Positions 19,137 to 29,948 of a DNA stretch of 64,000 bases are shown in pieces. Every line of letters begins with the position of its first letter. The first letter of the stretch is position 1. The position numbers and the translations under genes were made by a program. The notes below the pieces were generated by a model that made no database searches, was not told the origin of the DNA, and saw only the letters and a list, made by a program, of their open reading frames with translations. The DNA is from an uncultured Porphyromonadaceae bacterium. GTDB taxonomy: Bacteria; Bacteroidota; Bacteroidia; Bacteroidales; Muribaculaceae. The stretch is from NCBI GenBank assembly GCA_946414395.1, contig CAMKOE010000009.1:1-64000 (forward strand), read 5' to 3'.

Positions 19137-20333
19137 TCACTTGTAGCGGTCGCTGATGTTGTAGATGGCCTTGTAGATGTCGCGATCGACATCGGTGAGC
19201 GAGATATTGCGGCGAGCCATCACGCGCTCGGCAATGGTGTAGAAGGCCTCGAGCGGCACATTCTTGAAGCCCGCCGTGGCGCTGCCCTCCTGGAAGGAGG
19301 CGACAAAGTTGCGCGGGAATCCCGAGCCGTGGATGTTGACGCCCACGCCCAGCACCGTCGCCGTGTTGATCATGCCGTTGACGCCTATCTTGCTGTGGTC
19401 GCCCATGAAGAGGCCGCAGAACTGCAGCCCCGTGCGCTCAAACCGCTTGCTGGCATAGTTCCAGAGTTTGATCTCTCCATAGTCATTCTTGAGGTTGCTG
19501 GCCGTGGTGCCGCCGCCGATGTTGCACCACTCGCCGATGACGGCATCGCCCAGGAACCCCTCGTGCGCCTTGTTGCTGTAGCCGATAAAGACCGAGTTCT
19601 CGACCTCGCCGCCGATCTTGCAGTGCGGCCCCAGCGTCGTGGCGCCATAGACCTTGGCGCCGATGCGCACCTTGGCGTCGTGGCAAGCGGCAAAGCCGCC
19701 GCGGATGCACGCACCCTCCATGACCTCCACATTCTGGCCGATGTAGATAGGCCCCTCGTGGGTATTGAGCATCGCGCCCTCGACATAGGCGCCGGGCTCG
19801 ATAAAGATGCGCGACGGGTCACCGATGACGGTATTGGTTGCCGACAGCGGCTGCGACTGGCGGCCAGCCGTGAGGCGGTCAAAGTCCTGTGCCAGCACGA
19901 CGGCGTTGAACTCAAAGATGTTATACAAGTGCTTGACGACCAGCGGCAGCGTGTCGGGATAGACCACCCGCGTGTAGTGCCGCGTGTCATAGTCATGGGC
20001 GCTGCCGTTGAAGGCGATGAGATCCTCGCCCACCATCAGCGCCTCGCCCAGTTGCAGCGAGAGCACCTGGCTGGCCAGTTCGGGGGTGGGGATGACGTGG
20101 CCGGCGACCATGAGGTTGCTGCTGCGACGCGCGCGCAGGGGGAACTTCTTCTTGAGATAAGGCACCGTCAGGTAACTGTAGGTGGCCTCGCCGAGCATGC
20201 TCTGCCACTTCTCGCCGATGGTGGTGATGCCCACGCGCAGCATGGCGGTGGGGCGGGTATAAGTGAACGGCATCAGGTGCTTGCGCACCTCGTTGTCGTC
20301 AAACAGGATAACGTTGCGTGCTGTCTTTTTCAT
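19137..20333 (-). CDS. GlmU-family putative sugar nucleotidyltransferase (left-handed beta-helix)
   Basis: 'VILFDDNEVRKHLMPFTYTRPTAMLRVGI' plus hexapeptide-repeat region. Confidence 0.85.
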   Translation of the reverse strand: MKKTARNVILFDDNEVRKHLMPFTYTRPTAMLRVGITTIGEKWQSMLGEATYSYLTVPYLKKKFPLRARRSSNLMVAGHVIPTPELASQVLSLQLGEALMVGEDLIAFNGSAHDYDTRHYTRVVYPDTLPLVVKHLYNIFEFNAVVLAQDFDRLTAGRQSQPLSATNTVIGDPSRIFIEPGAYVEGAMLNTHEGPIYIGQNVEVMEGACIRGGFAACHDAKVRIGAKVYGATTLGPHCKIGGEVENSVFIGYSNKAHEGFLGDAVIGEWCNIGGGTTASNLKNDYGEIKLWNYASKRFERTGLQFCGLFMGDHSKIGVNGMINTATVLGVGVNIHGSGFPRNFVASFQEGSATAGFKNVPLEAFYTIAERVMARRNISLTDVDRDIYKAIYNISDRYK

Positions 20334-20450
20334 CGTGTCTAGAATTGAATCGGGCGCAAAAGTACTCGTTTTTCTTCAATAACGTTGCACCAGCGCCAAA
20401 AAATGGCTACTTTTGCAAGACAATTAACCATCTTTGACTAGAAAAAGTAC

Positions 20451-21008
20451 ATGAATTTCATCGAACAAGACATCAAGGGCGTCTGGATTATCGAGCCCAA
20501 AATGCTGGGAGACAAGCGCGGATACTTCTGCGAGGTGTTCAAGCAGGCCGAATTTGACCTTCACGTGGGGCATGTGACATTTGTGCAGGACAACGAGTCC
20601 TTCTCGAGTCATGGCGTGCTGCGCGGCCTGCACTTCCAGCGCGGCGAGTTCAGCCAGGCCAAACTGGTGCGCGTGTCCAGGGGCAAGGTGCTCGACGTGG
20701 CCGTGGACCTGCGCCACGGCAGCCCCACCTGGGGCAAGCACGTGTCGGTCATCCTTGATGCCGAGTCGGGGCGCCAACTGTTCATCCCCAGGGGCTTTGC
20801 CCACGGCTTTGCCGTCCTGAGCGATGAAGCGCAGTTCCAGTACAAGGTGGATAACCCCTACGCTCCCCAGAGCGAGGCCACGCTGCGCTTTGACGAGCCG
20901 GCACTGGGCATCGACTGGATCATTGACCGCCAGGACATGTTGCTGAGCGACAAGGACCTGAGAGGCTTGTCACTGGAAGAAATGACGCCTGATTTCCTCG
21001 GGTTCTGA
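20451..21008 (+). CDS. rfbC: dTDP-4-dehydrorhamnose 3,5-epimerase
   Basis: 'GVWIIEPKMLGDKRGYFCEVF', 'HGVLRGLHFQRGEFSQAKLVRVSRGKVLDVAVDLR', 'FIPRGFAHGFAVLS'. Confidence 0.95.
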   Translation: MNFIEQDIKGVWIIEPKMLGDKRGYFCEVFKQAEFDLHVGHVTFVQDNESFSSHGVLRGLHFQRGEFSQAKLVRVSRGKVLDVAVDLRHGSPTWGKHVSVILDAESGRQLFIPRGFAHGFAVLSDEAQFQYKVDNPYAPQSEATLRFDEPALGIDWIIDRQDMLLSDKDLRGLSLEEMTPDFLGF

Positions 21009-22619
21009 CGTCAAGGCGGGCTTGGACCACTCCGGGTAGTCCACCAGCCTGATTTCCTTGAGGCGATCATCCTGGGAGGGCCAGCGCCTCAACACCAGGG
21101 CATAGCGCTCGCCATCGATGGTGACCACCTTGACCTCGGGCCTCTGGTACTCGACATCGCCCGAGAGTTTGACCAGCAGGCGGTTCAGGGGCCAGGGCCA
21201 GGACGAGAACCGGGACGGTTCATAAATCAGTTCCACATACCACGCGTCCTGACCGGGCTGCAAGCGGACGGCATAGAACGGCAGTTCATCGAGCGTGCGG
21301 AAACGGTCATACAACTGCGGATGGGCCTTCAAGTCATCCATGAACAACTTGGGCAAGAAGCACACAAACTTATTCTCATAGCCGTAATAACGGGCTTCAA
21401 AATCATTATTGCCATAGGACTTGTCATCGTCGATGCCGTCGGCAAGTTGAGTGCCGTAGTAGTCCAGCACAAACCGGCGCCAGCACGACGACATCTTGAC
21501 GGGTGAGGATGTCACCACCAGGCTGTCGCCGCGGGCAACGCACTGGAGTTCCTGCTGGCATACGGCATAGCACTTGCTGCAGGTCACCACGGCACAGGCG
21601 CCGATGGCGAGCACCGCCACATTGGCGGCCGTCACCACATGGACGTTGACCCGCTCCCATTTCACCGACTTGAGAATCAGCAGCAGGGAGAAGAACTCGA
21701 TGCCCAGTCGGGAATGGGAATTGGTGATCGCGGTGCACATGACAAAGGCTAACTCCACAAGCACGGCCACAATCAATACCTGCTCACGGGCTATCCACTT
21801 GACGAGGGCCTTCCTGTCAACAATCACCCTGACGAGCACAATCGCCAGGAGGACAAAGAACAACTTGAGGTTGTACATATTGACCAGGCGGTCGGCCACA
21901 CTGAGCAACTTGAGGCTGGTGTGGGTCGCCCGGTGAAACGCGCCGGGTGAACTGACCACCAGCAGCGCACCCAGGGAAAACGCCACCATCATCCACAGCC
22001 GATAGCGCGTCAATCGGTCGCGGTGAAACAGGAAATAGAAGAAATAGGCCGCGCCCAGGCCGACGATGAACGCCTCGTTGCTCCAGCCGCACACAAAGGC
22101 ATAGAGCAGGGCCGGCACACGCGCCCAGCCAGTGACCTGCTCGCGCTCCATGAGCAGCATGAAGAACAGCAGGGCCGTGGCCACCCACAGGTAATTGAAC
22201 GAGCCGCTGAGCCACAAGAAGCCGTACTTGAAGGCCGCCATCACCAGTAGGACCAGCGCAAAGGCCACCGAGGCGACCTTGTAGTGCTGCGCCCTGTCCC
22301 GTGTGGTGACCATCGCCGTCCCGGCCAGGAAGACGACAAATGCCAGCGCATTGAACACATTGAAGACGCCCTTGCCCAGGATGCCGTCAAAAAGTTGCAC
22401 CAGGCAATGCACGACGAAACGGCCATTGAAGGCCAGATAATGGTCACACTGGCTCCTGAAGATGTCGCCCAGCGTCTGGATGTGGTTCAGCGTGCCAAAG
22501 ATAAACACATAGTGCAAGTCGTCGCAGAACAGCGGCGTGAACCTGTTCAAGAGGTACATCACCATGAAGACCGCCGTCAGGAAGACACACATCAGGGTTT
22601 TATTGCGGGACATCTTCAT
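20970..22619 (-). CDS. Multipass membrane protein, DUF6056-like (GT-C-like), paralog 1
   Basis: 'MYLLNRFTPLFCDDLHYVFIFGT...FNGRFVVHCLVQLFDGILGKGVFNVFNAL'; closely similar to the next two ORFs. Confidence 0.75.
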   Translation of the reverse strand: MKMSRNKTLMCVFLTAVFMVMYLLNRFTPLFCDDLHYVFIFGTLNHIQTLGDIFRSQCDHYLAFNGRFVVHCLVQLFDGILGKGVFNVFNALAFVVFLAGTAMVTTRDRAQHYKVASVAFALVLLVMAAFKYGFLWLSGSFNYLWVATALLFFMLLMEREQVTGWARVPALLYAFVCGWSNEAFIVGLGAAYFFYFLFHRDRLTRYRLWMMVAFSLGALLVVSSPGAFHRATHTSLKLLSVADRLVNMYNLKLFFVLLAIVLVRVIVDRKALVKWIAREQVLIVAVLVELAFVMCTAITNSHSRLGIEFFSLLLILKSVKWERVNVHVVTAANVAVLAIGACAVVTCSKCYAVCQQELQCVARGDSLVVTSSPVKMSSCWRRFVLDYYGTQLADGIDDDKSYGNNDFEARYYGYENKFVCFLPKLFMDDLKAHPQLYDRFRTLDELPFYAVRLQPGQDAWYVELIYEPSRFSSWPWPLNRLLVKLSGDVEYQRPEVKVVTIDGERYALVLRRWPSQDDRLKEIRLVDYPEWSKPALTSEPEEIRRHFFQ

Positions 22620-24229
22620 GGTTCATCGGGTTGAGCGGTTTTTAAAACGATATCCTTGAGGCGGTTGTCCTGTCCGGGGCGCAACTTGTGCACCACGGCA
22701 TAGTCTTCACCGTCGATGGGCATGACCTTGACCGGCGAGACATCGGTGACAACTTCGTCGGCAAGTTTGGCACACACGCGGTTCAGTGGCCAGGGCCACG
22801 AGGCAAATCTGGAAGGCCCGTAGTGCAACAGGGCATAGTCGGGATGCTGGCCCGGCAAGAGCCTCATGGCGTAGAAGGGCACGCCGTCAAGGGTGCGGAA
22901 TCGGTTGTACAAGTCGGGATGGGCCTTCAGGTCATCCAGGAAGACCTTGGGGAAGAAATATACGAACTCGTCGTTGTGGCCATAGTACTTAGGGATCCAG
23001 TCATCCTCACCATAGTACTTGACCTCGTCGATGCCTTCCCTCATGCCCAGGCCCTGGTAATCGAGGATGTAGCGGCGCAGGGGGGAGGTGTCCTTGACGG
23101 GGCTGACCGTGGGGATGAGCGCCTGGCGGTCGGCAGCCATCGACAATTCACGGCATGCCACGTCATGGCAACCCGCAGCGACGGTGACCACATGGGCGGC
23201 AAAGGCCAGCACAACGACATTAGCGACCATGACGGGGGCGGTGCCTACCCTCTCCCACCCTATCATGCGCAAGATGAGCAGCAGGGAGAACAACTCGATG
23301 CCAAAGCGCGAGTGGGAATAGATGAAACCCGTGAACACGATAAACGCCAGCGAAATCAGCACGGCAAGCAGGAGCAGTTGTTCACGCTTGACCCATGCCT
23401 TGAAGGAACGCAGCGACACCACGGCCTTGCCTGCCATGAGGACAAGCAGGACAAAGAACAGGCGCATGTTTTGCAAGAAGACCACACGCTCGACCAGGCC
23501 CATCTGCTTGGCCGCGAGGTTCATCGCACGATGGATCGAGGCTGGCGAGAGCACCAGCAGAACGGTTCCCAGGAAGAAGCCTGCCAGCATCCACAACCGT
23601 CGTGGTGTCAATTGCCGGCGATGGGTGGCATAATACAGGAAATAGGATCCGCTCATCCCCACCGAGAGGGCCTCATTGCCCCAGCCTGCCACCAGTCCGA
23701 AAAGGAATAGCGGCACATGGGCATGACGGGATAACCCCTCTTTCTCCAACAGGTGGTGGAACAAGAGCAAGGCCGTTCCTGCCCACAGATAGTTGAAGGA
23801 GCCGCTGAGCCACAGGAACTCATACTTGAAGCCCGCCATCAACAGGAAAACGAGCAGGAAAGCGACCGATATGATCTTGTAATACTGGTTCTTGTCACGA
23901 GCGACGACAAGTGCGATAGCATAGAGGAACACGGCAAACGCCAGCGCGTTGAACACATTGAAGACACCCTTGCCCAGGATGCCGTCAAACAACTGGACAA
24001 ACCAGTGGGCAATGAAACGGCCGTTGGTGGATTCAAAATAATGGATCCACTGGCTCCTGAAGATGTCGTCTAGCGTCTGGATGGGTGTTGTCGTGCCATA
24101 GATGAACACATAGTGCCAGTCGTCGCAAAACAACGGCGTGAACCTGTTCAACAGATACATCACAATGGCTATCACCGCTAGCACGGCGAGGCACAAGACC
24201 CTATTTGACGATTTAAGCATCCGCATCAT
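22616..24229 (-). CDS. Multipass membrane protein, DUF6056-like, paralog 2
   Basis: Same N-terminal motif; 4-bp overlaps with both neighbours. Confidence 0.75.
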   Translation of the reverse strand: MMRMLKSSNRVLCLAVLAVIAIVMYLLNRFTPLFCDDWHYVFIYGTTTPIQTLDDIFRSQWIHYFESTNGRFIAHWFVQLFDGILGKGVFNVFNALAFAVFLYAIALVVARDKNQYYKIISVAFLLVFLLMAGFKYEFLWLSGSFNYLWAGTALLLFHHLLEKEGLSRHAHVPLFLFGLVAGWGNEALSVGMSGSYFLYYATHRRQLTPRRLWMLAGFFLGTVLLVLSPASIHRAMNLAAKQMGLVERVVFLQNMRLFFVLLVLMAGKAVVSLRSFKAWVKREQLLLLAVLISLAFIVFTGFIYSHSRFGIELFSLLLILRMIGWERVGTAPVMVANVVVLAFAAHVVTVAAGCHDVACRELSMAADRQALIPTVSPVKDTSPLRRYILDYQGLGMREGIDEVKYYGEDDWIPKYYGHNDEFVYFFPKVFLDDLKAHPDLYNRFRTLDGVPFYAMRLLPGQHPDYALLHYGPSRFASWPWPLNRVCAKLADEVVTDVSPVKVMPIDGEDYAVVHKLRPGQDNRLKDIVLKTAQPDEP

Positions 24230-25836
24230 GGTTTATCGGTTGATGAGTGATCGTGTTCTACCAGTTTTATCTCCTTGAGGCGGTAATCCTGGGTGGGATG
24301 GATCTTGCGTATCATGGCGAAGCGCTCCCCGTTGACCGTCATCTCCTTGGCATCCGAGATATCGTAGTCTATCTCGCCTGTCAATTTGGCGCAGAGGCGG
24401 TTGAGCGGCCAGGGCCAGTCGCTGAAACGTGAGGGCTCATAGAACATCTGGGCATACCACATGTCCTGACCAGGTTTCAGGCGGATAGCATAGAAGGGCA
24501 TCGTGTCAAGCGTGCGGATTTCATCATATGCGTCATGGTTTGCCGCAAGGTCATCCAGGAAGACCTTGGGCAGCATCTGCACCTCTTCAAAGCCGTAATA
24601 GTTGGCTATCCAGTCATCCACGCCATAGTATTTCTCATCGTTGATGCCGTCATAGACCGCAAAGCCGGCATAATCGAGGATGTAACGGCGCACAAACGAG
24701 TTGACGTCTATAGGGTTGGTCGTCACAATCTGGCTGTAAGGACGGTCCACATGAGACAGTTCCTCCTGATTAACCACATAGCACCGATGGCTGATTGGAA
24801 GCACACAGCAGGCAAAGGCCAGCACGGCCACATTGGAAACCGTCGCCACCACATCGCCGATACGATTCCAGTCAATGCCCCGCAGCAAGAGCAGCAGCGA
24901 GAACAACTCGAGGCCGAAACGGGAATGAGAGAAATTCACGCCCGTGAGCAGCAGGAAGACAAATGTCACAACGGTGGCGATGATGAGCACCTGCTGTCGC
25001 TTGATCCACTCCACCAGCGCGGATCTGCCAGCGAAAAACCGGTAAACCACCCACAGAATCAGCAGGAAGAATATCCTGAGGTTCTGCATGTTGATCAAGC
25101 GGTCAACCATGCTCAAGCCGCCAGCGTTGGACGTGATGGCCCGGCGAATCGCCGCCGGTGAAAATACCAGCAATGCCGCTCCGACAAAGAAGCCCAGGAG
25201 CAACGATACGCGCCACGGCGACAATTCCTTGCGGTGAAAAGCATAGTAGATGAAATAGGCGGCCCCTAACCCCATGACAAAGGCCTCATTGGTCTGACCG
25301 CTGAACAAGCCGAACAGGAACAGGGGCGCATACATCCATGGCGACACCGCACGCGGTTTTTCCATCACATGCATGAAAAGCATAACCACGATGGCCGACC
25401 ACATGTAGTTGAAGGAACCGCTCAGCCACAGGAAGGTGTATTTGAATCCAGGCATGAGCAGGAAAACCAGCAGGAATGCCACCGACATCACCCTGTAACG
25501 GAGCCTCCTGACGCTAGTCGAGAGCACCGCAATCACATACAGGAACAGCGAGAACCCCAGCGCGTTGAACACGTTAAACACGCCTTTACCCAGCAGACCG
25601 TCAAAAAGTTGAACAAACCAGTGCACTACAAAGCGTCCAGCAAATTCAAAATAATGGGCCCACTGGCTCACAAAGATATCACCTATCGACTGGATGGGCG
25701 TCCTTGTACCGAAAATGAACACGTAGTGCCAATCATCACAGAATAGCGGCGTGAACAGGTTGAAGACATACATCACAACCGCCACCGCCAGCAGGAAAGT
25801 GACACTCAGAATTACTGTGTTCGGTCTTTTTATCAT
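24226..25836 (-). CDS. Multipass membrane protein, DUF6056-like, paralog 3
   Basis: Internal start MIKRPNTVILSV at 25836 matches paralog length; longer ORF to 26073 is probably over-extended. Confidence 0.7.
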   Translation of the reverse strand: MIKRPNTVILSVTFLLAVAVVMYVFNLFTPLFCDDWHYVFIFGTRTPIQSIGDIFVSQWAHYFEFAGRFVVHWFVQLFDGLLGKGVFNVFNALGFSLFLYVIAVLSTSVRRLRYRVMSVAFLLVFLLMPGFKYTFLWLSGSFNYMWSAIVVMLFMHVMEKPRAVSPWMYAPLFLFGLFSGQTNEAFVMGLGAAYFIYYAFHRKELSPWRVSLLLGFFVGAALLVFSPAAIRRAITSNAGGLSMVDRLINMQNLRIFFLLILWVVYRFFAGRSALVEWIKRQQVLIIATVVTFVFLLLTGVNFSHSRFGLELFSLLLLLRGIDWNRIGDVVATVSNVAVLAFACCVLPISHRCYVVNQEELSHVDRPYSQIVTTNPIDVNSFVRRYILDYAGFAVYDGINDEKYYGVDDWIANYYGFEEVQMLPKVFLDDLAANHDAYDEIRTLDTMPFYAIRLKPGQDMWYAQMFYEPSRFSDWPWPLNRLCAKLTGEIDYDISDAKEMTVNGERFAMIRKIHPTQDYRLKEIKLVEHDHSSTDKP

Positions 25837-26114
25837 ATTGTCTCTACTGTCAAGGTCGTAAACATAAAATTCATCCTGCCAGAGTTTTGCCAAGCGGCTA
25901 TGCGCCCAGCCGTCACAACAAGACAAACAATAACCAACCGCAAAAGTACATAAAAACGCCGACTTTTCACGCCATGAGTCTAAAAAAGTCGAAGCCCCGG
26001 ATTTCTCACCTATTACTGCGCTACAATCCTCCATGATGACCACAACGGGTAGCAAAACATGTTTTTTTGCCATTACCCGTTGTCATTCACAGAATAATTG
26101 CTACCTTTGCAACA

Positions 26115-27095
26115 ATGGAGCAAGACGTCAAGATTATGCCACAATCGAAGCAAAATAAAGTTTCTATCGTAGTTCCCTGCTACAACGAGGAACAGGTTCT
26201 GCCCGCGATGTACCAGCGGCTCAAAGCCCTCATGGATGCCCACACCGAGTACCAGTGGGAGGTCATCTTCATCGATGACGGCAGCCAGGACGCCACCATC
26301 GAACACATCAAGCGTTTCCATCAGGACGATCCGCGCATCTGCTTCATCGCCTTGTCACGCAACTTCGGGAAAGAGAATGCCATGCTGGCAGGATTTGATC
26401 ACGCTACCGGAGACTGTATCGCCATCATCGATGCCGACCTGCAAGATCCGCCTGAGATGATTATCGAGATGCTCGGGTACTGGCACGAGGGCTATGAGGA
26501 CGTGTATGCGCGCCGGGCCACGAGAGGCAAAGAGCCATGGCTGAGGAAAAAATTCTCGCTGATGTACTATTCGTTGCTGCAACGCACCACCCAGGTCGAT
26601 GTGCTGCCCAATGTGGGGGACTTCCGCCTGCTGGACAGGAAATGTATTAACGCCTTGCGCCAATTGCGAGAAAATGAAAGATACACCAAGGGCATGTTCT
26701 GCTGGATCGGGTTCAAGAAGAAGGAAGTCTTGATGAATAGGGATGACCGTGCATCGGGCAAGTCATCATTCAATTTCTTCAAGTTGTTCAATCTGGCAAT
26801 TGAAGGCATCACCTCCTACACGACATTCCCCCTGCGCATTGTGACCCTGCTGGGCCTGCTGTCATCGGCCATCGCCATCTTGCTGACGGCGGTCTATTTC
26901 ACCAAGGCCCTGCTGTTTGGCGACCCTGTTCAGGGCTTCCCCACACTGATTGTCGCCATCCTGCTCATTGGCGGCGTGCAACTGCTGGGCATGGGCATCA
27001 TGGGCGAATACATTTCCCGCATCTTTATCGAGACCAAGAGACGGCCCGTATATCTTATCTCGGAGAAAGGTGGTCTGGAAGACGACAAGGATTGA
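26115..27095 (+). CDS. Glycosyltransferase family 2, GtrB/dolichyl-phosphate-mannose-synthase-like
   Basis: 'VSIVVPCYNEEQVLPAMYQRL', 'VIFIDDGSQDAT', 'IDADLQDPPEMI', two C-terminal TM segments. Confidence 0.92.
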   Translation: MEQDVKIMPQSKQNKVSIVVPCYNEEQVLPAMYQRLKALMDAHTEYQWEVIFIDDGSQDATIEHIKRFHQDDPRICFIALSRNFGKENAMLAGFDHATGDCIAIIDADLQDPPEMIIEMLGYWHEGYEDVYARRATRGKEPWLRKKFSLMYYSLLQRTTQVDVLPNVGDFRLLDRKCINALRQLRENERYTKGMFCWIGFKKKEVLMNRDDRASGKSSFNFFKLFNLAIEGITSYTTFPLRIVTLLGLLSSAIAILLTAVYFTKALLFGDPVQGFPTLIVAILLIGGVQLLGMGIMGEYISRIFIETKRRPVYLISEKGGLEDDKD

Positions 27096-27117
27096 CACAA
27101 GCCCAAGCAACACAAAA

Positions 27118-27160
27118 CGATGCGTGGACACACGGCTCAATCGCCGTCGTCCACGCATCG
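27118..27160. terminator. Hairpin between convergent GT2 and clpB
   Basis: cgatgcgtggac ... gtccacgcatcg, 12-bp perfect arms plus inner acggc/gccgt. Confidence 0.75.
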
Positions 27161-27189
27161 TCAATATAATAATAGAATCTGTTGGTGCG

Positions 27190-29778
27190 TCAATTCTTGA
27201 AGACCAGTTCGCCGCCAGCGGCGTCAATGATGATGGGCCTGTCGCGGTTGACCTTCATCGCAATGATGTCCTTGCTCAGTTGATTGAGCACAAGGCTCTG
27301 GATAGCGCGCTTGACGGGCCTTGCGCCAAACTCGGGATCATAGCCCGCCTTGCCCAGCAAGTCGATCGCGGCATCGGTCACCTCGAGTGTGATACCATTA
27401 CCGGCCAGCATCTTTTTCACGCCAGCAAGTTGCAGCGTCACAATCTGCCTGATTTGCTGCTCATCCAGCGGGGTGAACATGATGATCTCATCGATTCGAT
27501 TCAGGAACTCAGGACGGATTGTCTTCTTCAACATTTCCATCACCTCGTTGCGCGTGTGCTCGATGACCTGCTCACGGTTGTCGGCGGTCAAGTGCTCGAA
27601 GCGCTCACGTATGTAATTGGAGCCCAAGTTACTGGTCATGATGATAATCGTGTTCTTGAAATTGACGGTCCGACCCTTGTTATCGGTTAACCGGCCATCA
27701 TCCAGCACCTGCAACAGGACGTTGAACACATCGGGGTTGGCCTTCTCTATCTCGTCGAACAGGACGACGGAATAGGGCTTGCGGCGAACCGCCTCGGTCA
27801 ACTGGCCACCCTCATCATATCCCACGTAGCCGGGAGGCGATCCGATGAGCCTGGTGACAGAGAACTTCTCCTGATACTCGCTCATGTCGATACGGGTCAT
27901 CATGTTCTCGTCGTTGAACATGTAATCGGCAAGCGCCTTTGCCAGTTCGGTTTTACCCACGCCCGTGGTGCCCAGGAAGATGAATGAGCCGATGGGACGA
28001 CGCGGGTCGTTCAAGCCCGCACGGCTGCGGCGCACGGCATCGCTGATGGCCTTGATGGCATCATCCTGGCCTACGACTCGCTTGTGCAATTCCTCCTCGA
28101 GGTGCAGCAGTTTCTCTTTCTCGCTCTGCAGCATCTTGGTGACAGGAATTCCGGTCCAGCGCGACACAATCTCTGCGATGTCATCACTGTCCACTTCCTC
28201 CTTGATCAGAGCCTTGTCGCCCTGCATCTGGCGCAATTGCGCCTGGATGGCTTCGTTCTCATCCTGTTTCTGCTTGATCAACGAGTAACGGATCTCGGCG
28301 ACACGTCCATAGTCACCATTGCGCTCAGCGCGTTCGGCTTCAAAGTTGAGTTGTTCAATGTCGATTTTATTCTGCTGGATCTTGTTGATCAATTCTTTCT
28401 CGGTCTTCCACTTGGCGTTATAGTTGCTCTCGCGGTCCTTGAGTTCGGCAATCTGCTTGTCCAGGTCGGCAATGCGTGATTCGTCACCGTCACGCAGGAT
28501 GGCAGCACGTTCAATCTCGAGTTGAGAAATCTTGCGCGAGATTTCATCCAGGCCTTGAGGAACACTATCCATCTCGATACGCAACTTGGCGGCGGCCTCA
28601 TCAATCAGGTCGATGGCCTTGTCAGGCAGGAACCTGTCGCTGATGTAGCGTTGACTCAATTGCACAGCGGCAATGATGGCGTCGTCCTTGATGCGCACCT
28701 TGTGGTGGTTCTCATATTTCTCTTTCAAGCCTCGCAAGATAGCGATCGAACTGCCCTCGTCGGGCTCGTCCACCATGACAATCTGGAATCGGCGCTCCAG
28801 GGCCTTATCCTTCTCAAAGTACTTCTGGTACTCGTCGAGCGTGGTGGCTCCGATGCTGCGCAGGTCGCCACGCGCCAGGGCTGGCTTCAGGATATTGGCC
28901 GCATCCATCGCGCCGCCGCTCTTACCGGCCCCAACGAGGGTGTGGATCTCGTCAATGAAGAGAATGATCTCACCATTGGCCTGGGTGATCTCGTTGATGA
29001 CCGACTTGAGCCTTTCCTCAAACTCGCCCTGATACTTGGCCCCGGCAATCAGGGCGCCCATATCCAGGGAGTACACTTGCTTCATCCTCAAGTTCTCGGG
29101 GACATCGCCTCGCACAATGCGCTGCGCCAGTCCCTCAACAATCGCGGTTTTGCCCGTTCCCGGCTCACCGATGAGGATGGGATTGTTCTTGGTGCGGCGA
29201 CTCAGGATCTGCAGCACGCGGCGGATCTCATCATCACGTCCGATGACAGGGTCGAGTTTGCCTTGACGAGCCCGCTCGTTGAGGTTGACGGCATATTTAC
29301 TCAAGGCATTATACTGCTCCTCGGCGCTCTGGGATGTGGCGGTCTTGCCCTTGCGGAGTTCTTCGATTGCAGTCTTCAATTCGTCATGGGTAATTCCAGC
29401 ATCTTTCAAGATGGTGGAAGCCTGGGACTTCACCTCAAACAGGGCCATCAGGATAATCTCAACGGTCACATACTGATCACCTCCCTTGCTGGCTATGTCG
29501 TTGGCCTTTTCAAGCACTTTGCCGGCATCGGGACTCAGGTAAGGCTCCCCTCCGCTCACGCGCGGAAGTTTCTGCATCGAGGCCTCCAACTGGCGTTCAA
29601 CACCGGCGGCGTTCACATCCAACTTCTGGAAGATGTAATGGACCACCGCATCGCCCTCGGTCATGACGGCCTTGAGCAAGTGCTCGGGTTCCACCGCCTG
29701 GTTAGAGTTGGCGCGAGTCAACTCGACGGCCTTCTGGACAACCTCTTGTGCTTTAATAGTGAAATTGTTAAAGTTCAT
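27190..29778 (-). CDS. clpB: ATP-dependent chaperone ClpB
   Basis: 862 aa; two Walker A motifs ([18 protein letters not shown]), Clp N-domain, middle coiled coil. Confidence 0.97.
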   Translation of the reverse strand: MNFNNFTIKAQEVVQKAVELTRANSNQAVEPEHLLKAVMTEGDAVVHYIFQKLDVNAAGVERQLEASMQKLPRVSGGEPYLSPDAGKVLEKANDIASKGGDQYVTVEIILMALFEVKSQASTILKDAGITHDELKTAIEELRKGKTATSQSAEEQYNALSKYAVNLNERARQGKLDPVIGRDDEIRRVLQILSRRTKNNPILIGEPGTGKTAIVEGLAQRIVRGDVPENLRMKQVYSLDMGALIAGAKYQGEFEERLKSVINEITQANGEIILFIDEIHTLVGAGKSGGAMDAANILKPALARGDLRSIGATTLDEYQKYFEKDKALERRFQIVMVDEPDEGSSIAILRGLKEKYENHHKVRIKDDAIIAAVQLSQRYISDRFLPDKAIDLIDEAAAKLRIEMDSVPQGLDEISRKISQLEIERAAILRDGDESRIADLDKQIAELKDRESNYNAKWKTEKELINKIQQNKIDIEQLNFEAERAERNGDYGRVAEIRYSLIKQKQDENEAIQAQLRQMQGDKALIKEEVDSDDIAEIVSRWTGIPVTKMLQSEKEKLLHLEEELHKRVVGQDDAIKAISDAVRRSRAGLNDPRRPIGSFIFLGTTGVGKTELAKALADYMFNDENMMTRIDMSEYQEKFSVTRLIGSPPGYVGYDEGGQLTEAVRRKPYSVVLFDEIEKANPDVFNVLLQVLDDGRLTDNKGRTVNFKNTIIIMTSNLGSNYIRERFEHLTADNREQVIEHTRNEVMEMLKKTIRPEFLNRIDEIIMFTPLDEQQIRQIVTLQLAGVKKMLAGNGITLEVTDAAIDLLGKAGYDPEFGARPVKRAIQSLVLNQLSKDIIAMKVNRDRPIIIDAAGGELVFKN

Positions 29779-29881
29779 ATAATAGTTTCTCCTTTCTTTC
29801 TGTTATCTATGCTTTTATTTCACTATTGGTCAACTCAACACTCATGCCAACAGGCCGAAACTGACAAAATGTCAGTTTGTT

Positions 29882-29923
29882 AAAAACAACAGCCCGTTCC
29901 GCCTGGAACGAGCCGTTGTTTTT
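29882..29923 (-). terminator. Rho-independent-type hairpin downstream of polysaccharide export gene
   Basis: aaaaacaac agc ccgttcc gcct ggaacga gcc gttgttttt. Confidence 0.7.
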
Positions 29924-29948
29924 AGTGGAAATTATGTCCTAGGTGGGT

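Noticed and set aside
19101-20342. 413-aa plus-strand ORF antisense to the GlmU-family gene
   Set aside because: Same antisense artefact; the minus-strand protein has clear hexapeptide repeats.
22688-23710. 340-aa plus-strand ORF antisense to DUF6056-like paralog 2
   Set aside because: His/Gln/Glu-rich antisense translation; similar antisense ORFs occur over the other two paralogs.
24226-26073. 615-aa start for DUF6056-like paralog 3
   Set aside because: The first ~79 aa have no counterpart in the two paralogs; MIKRPNTV at 25836 matches their length.
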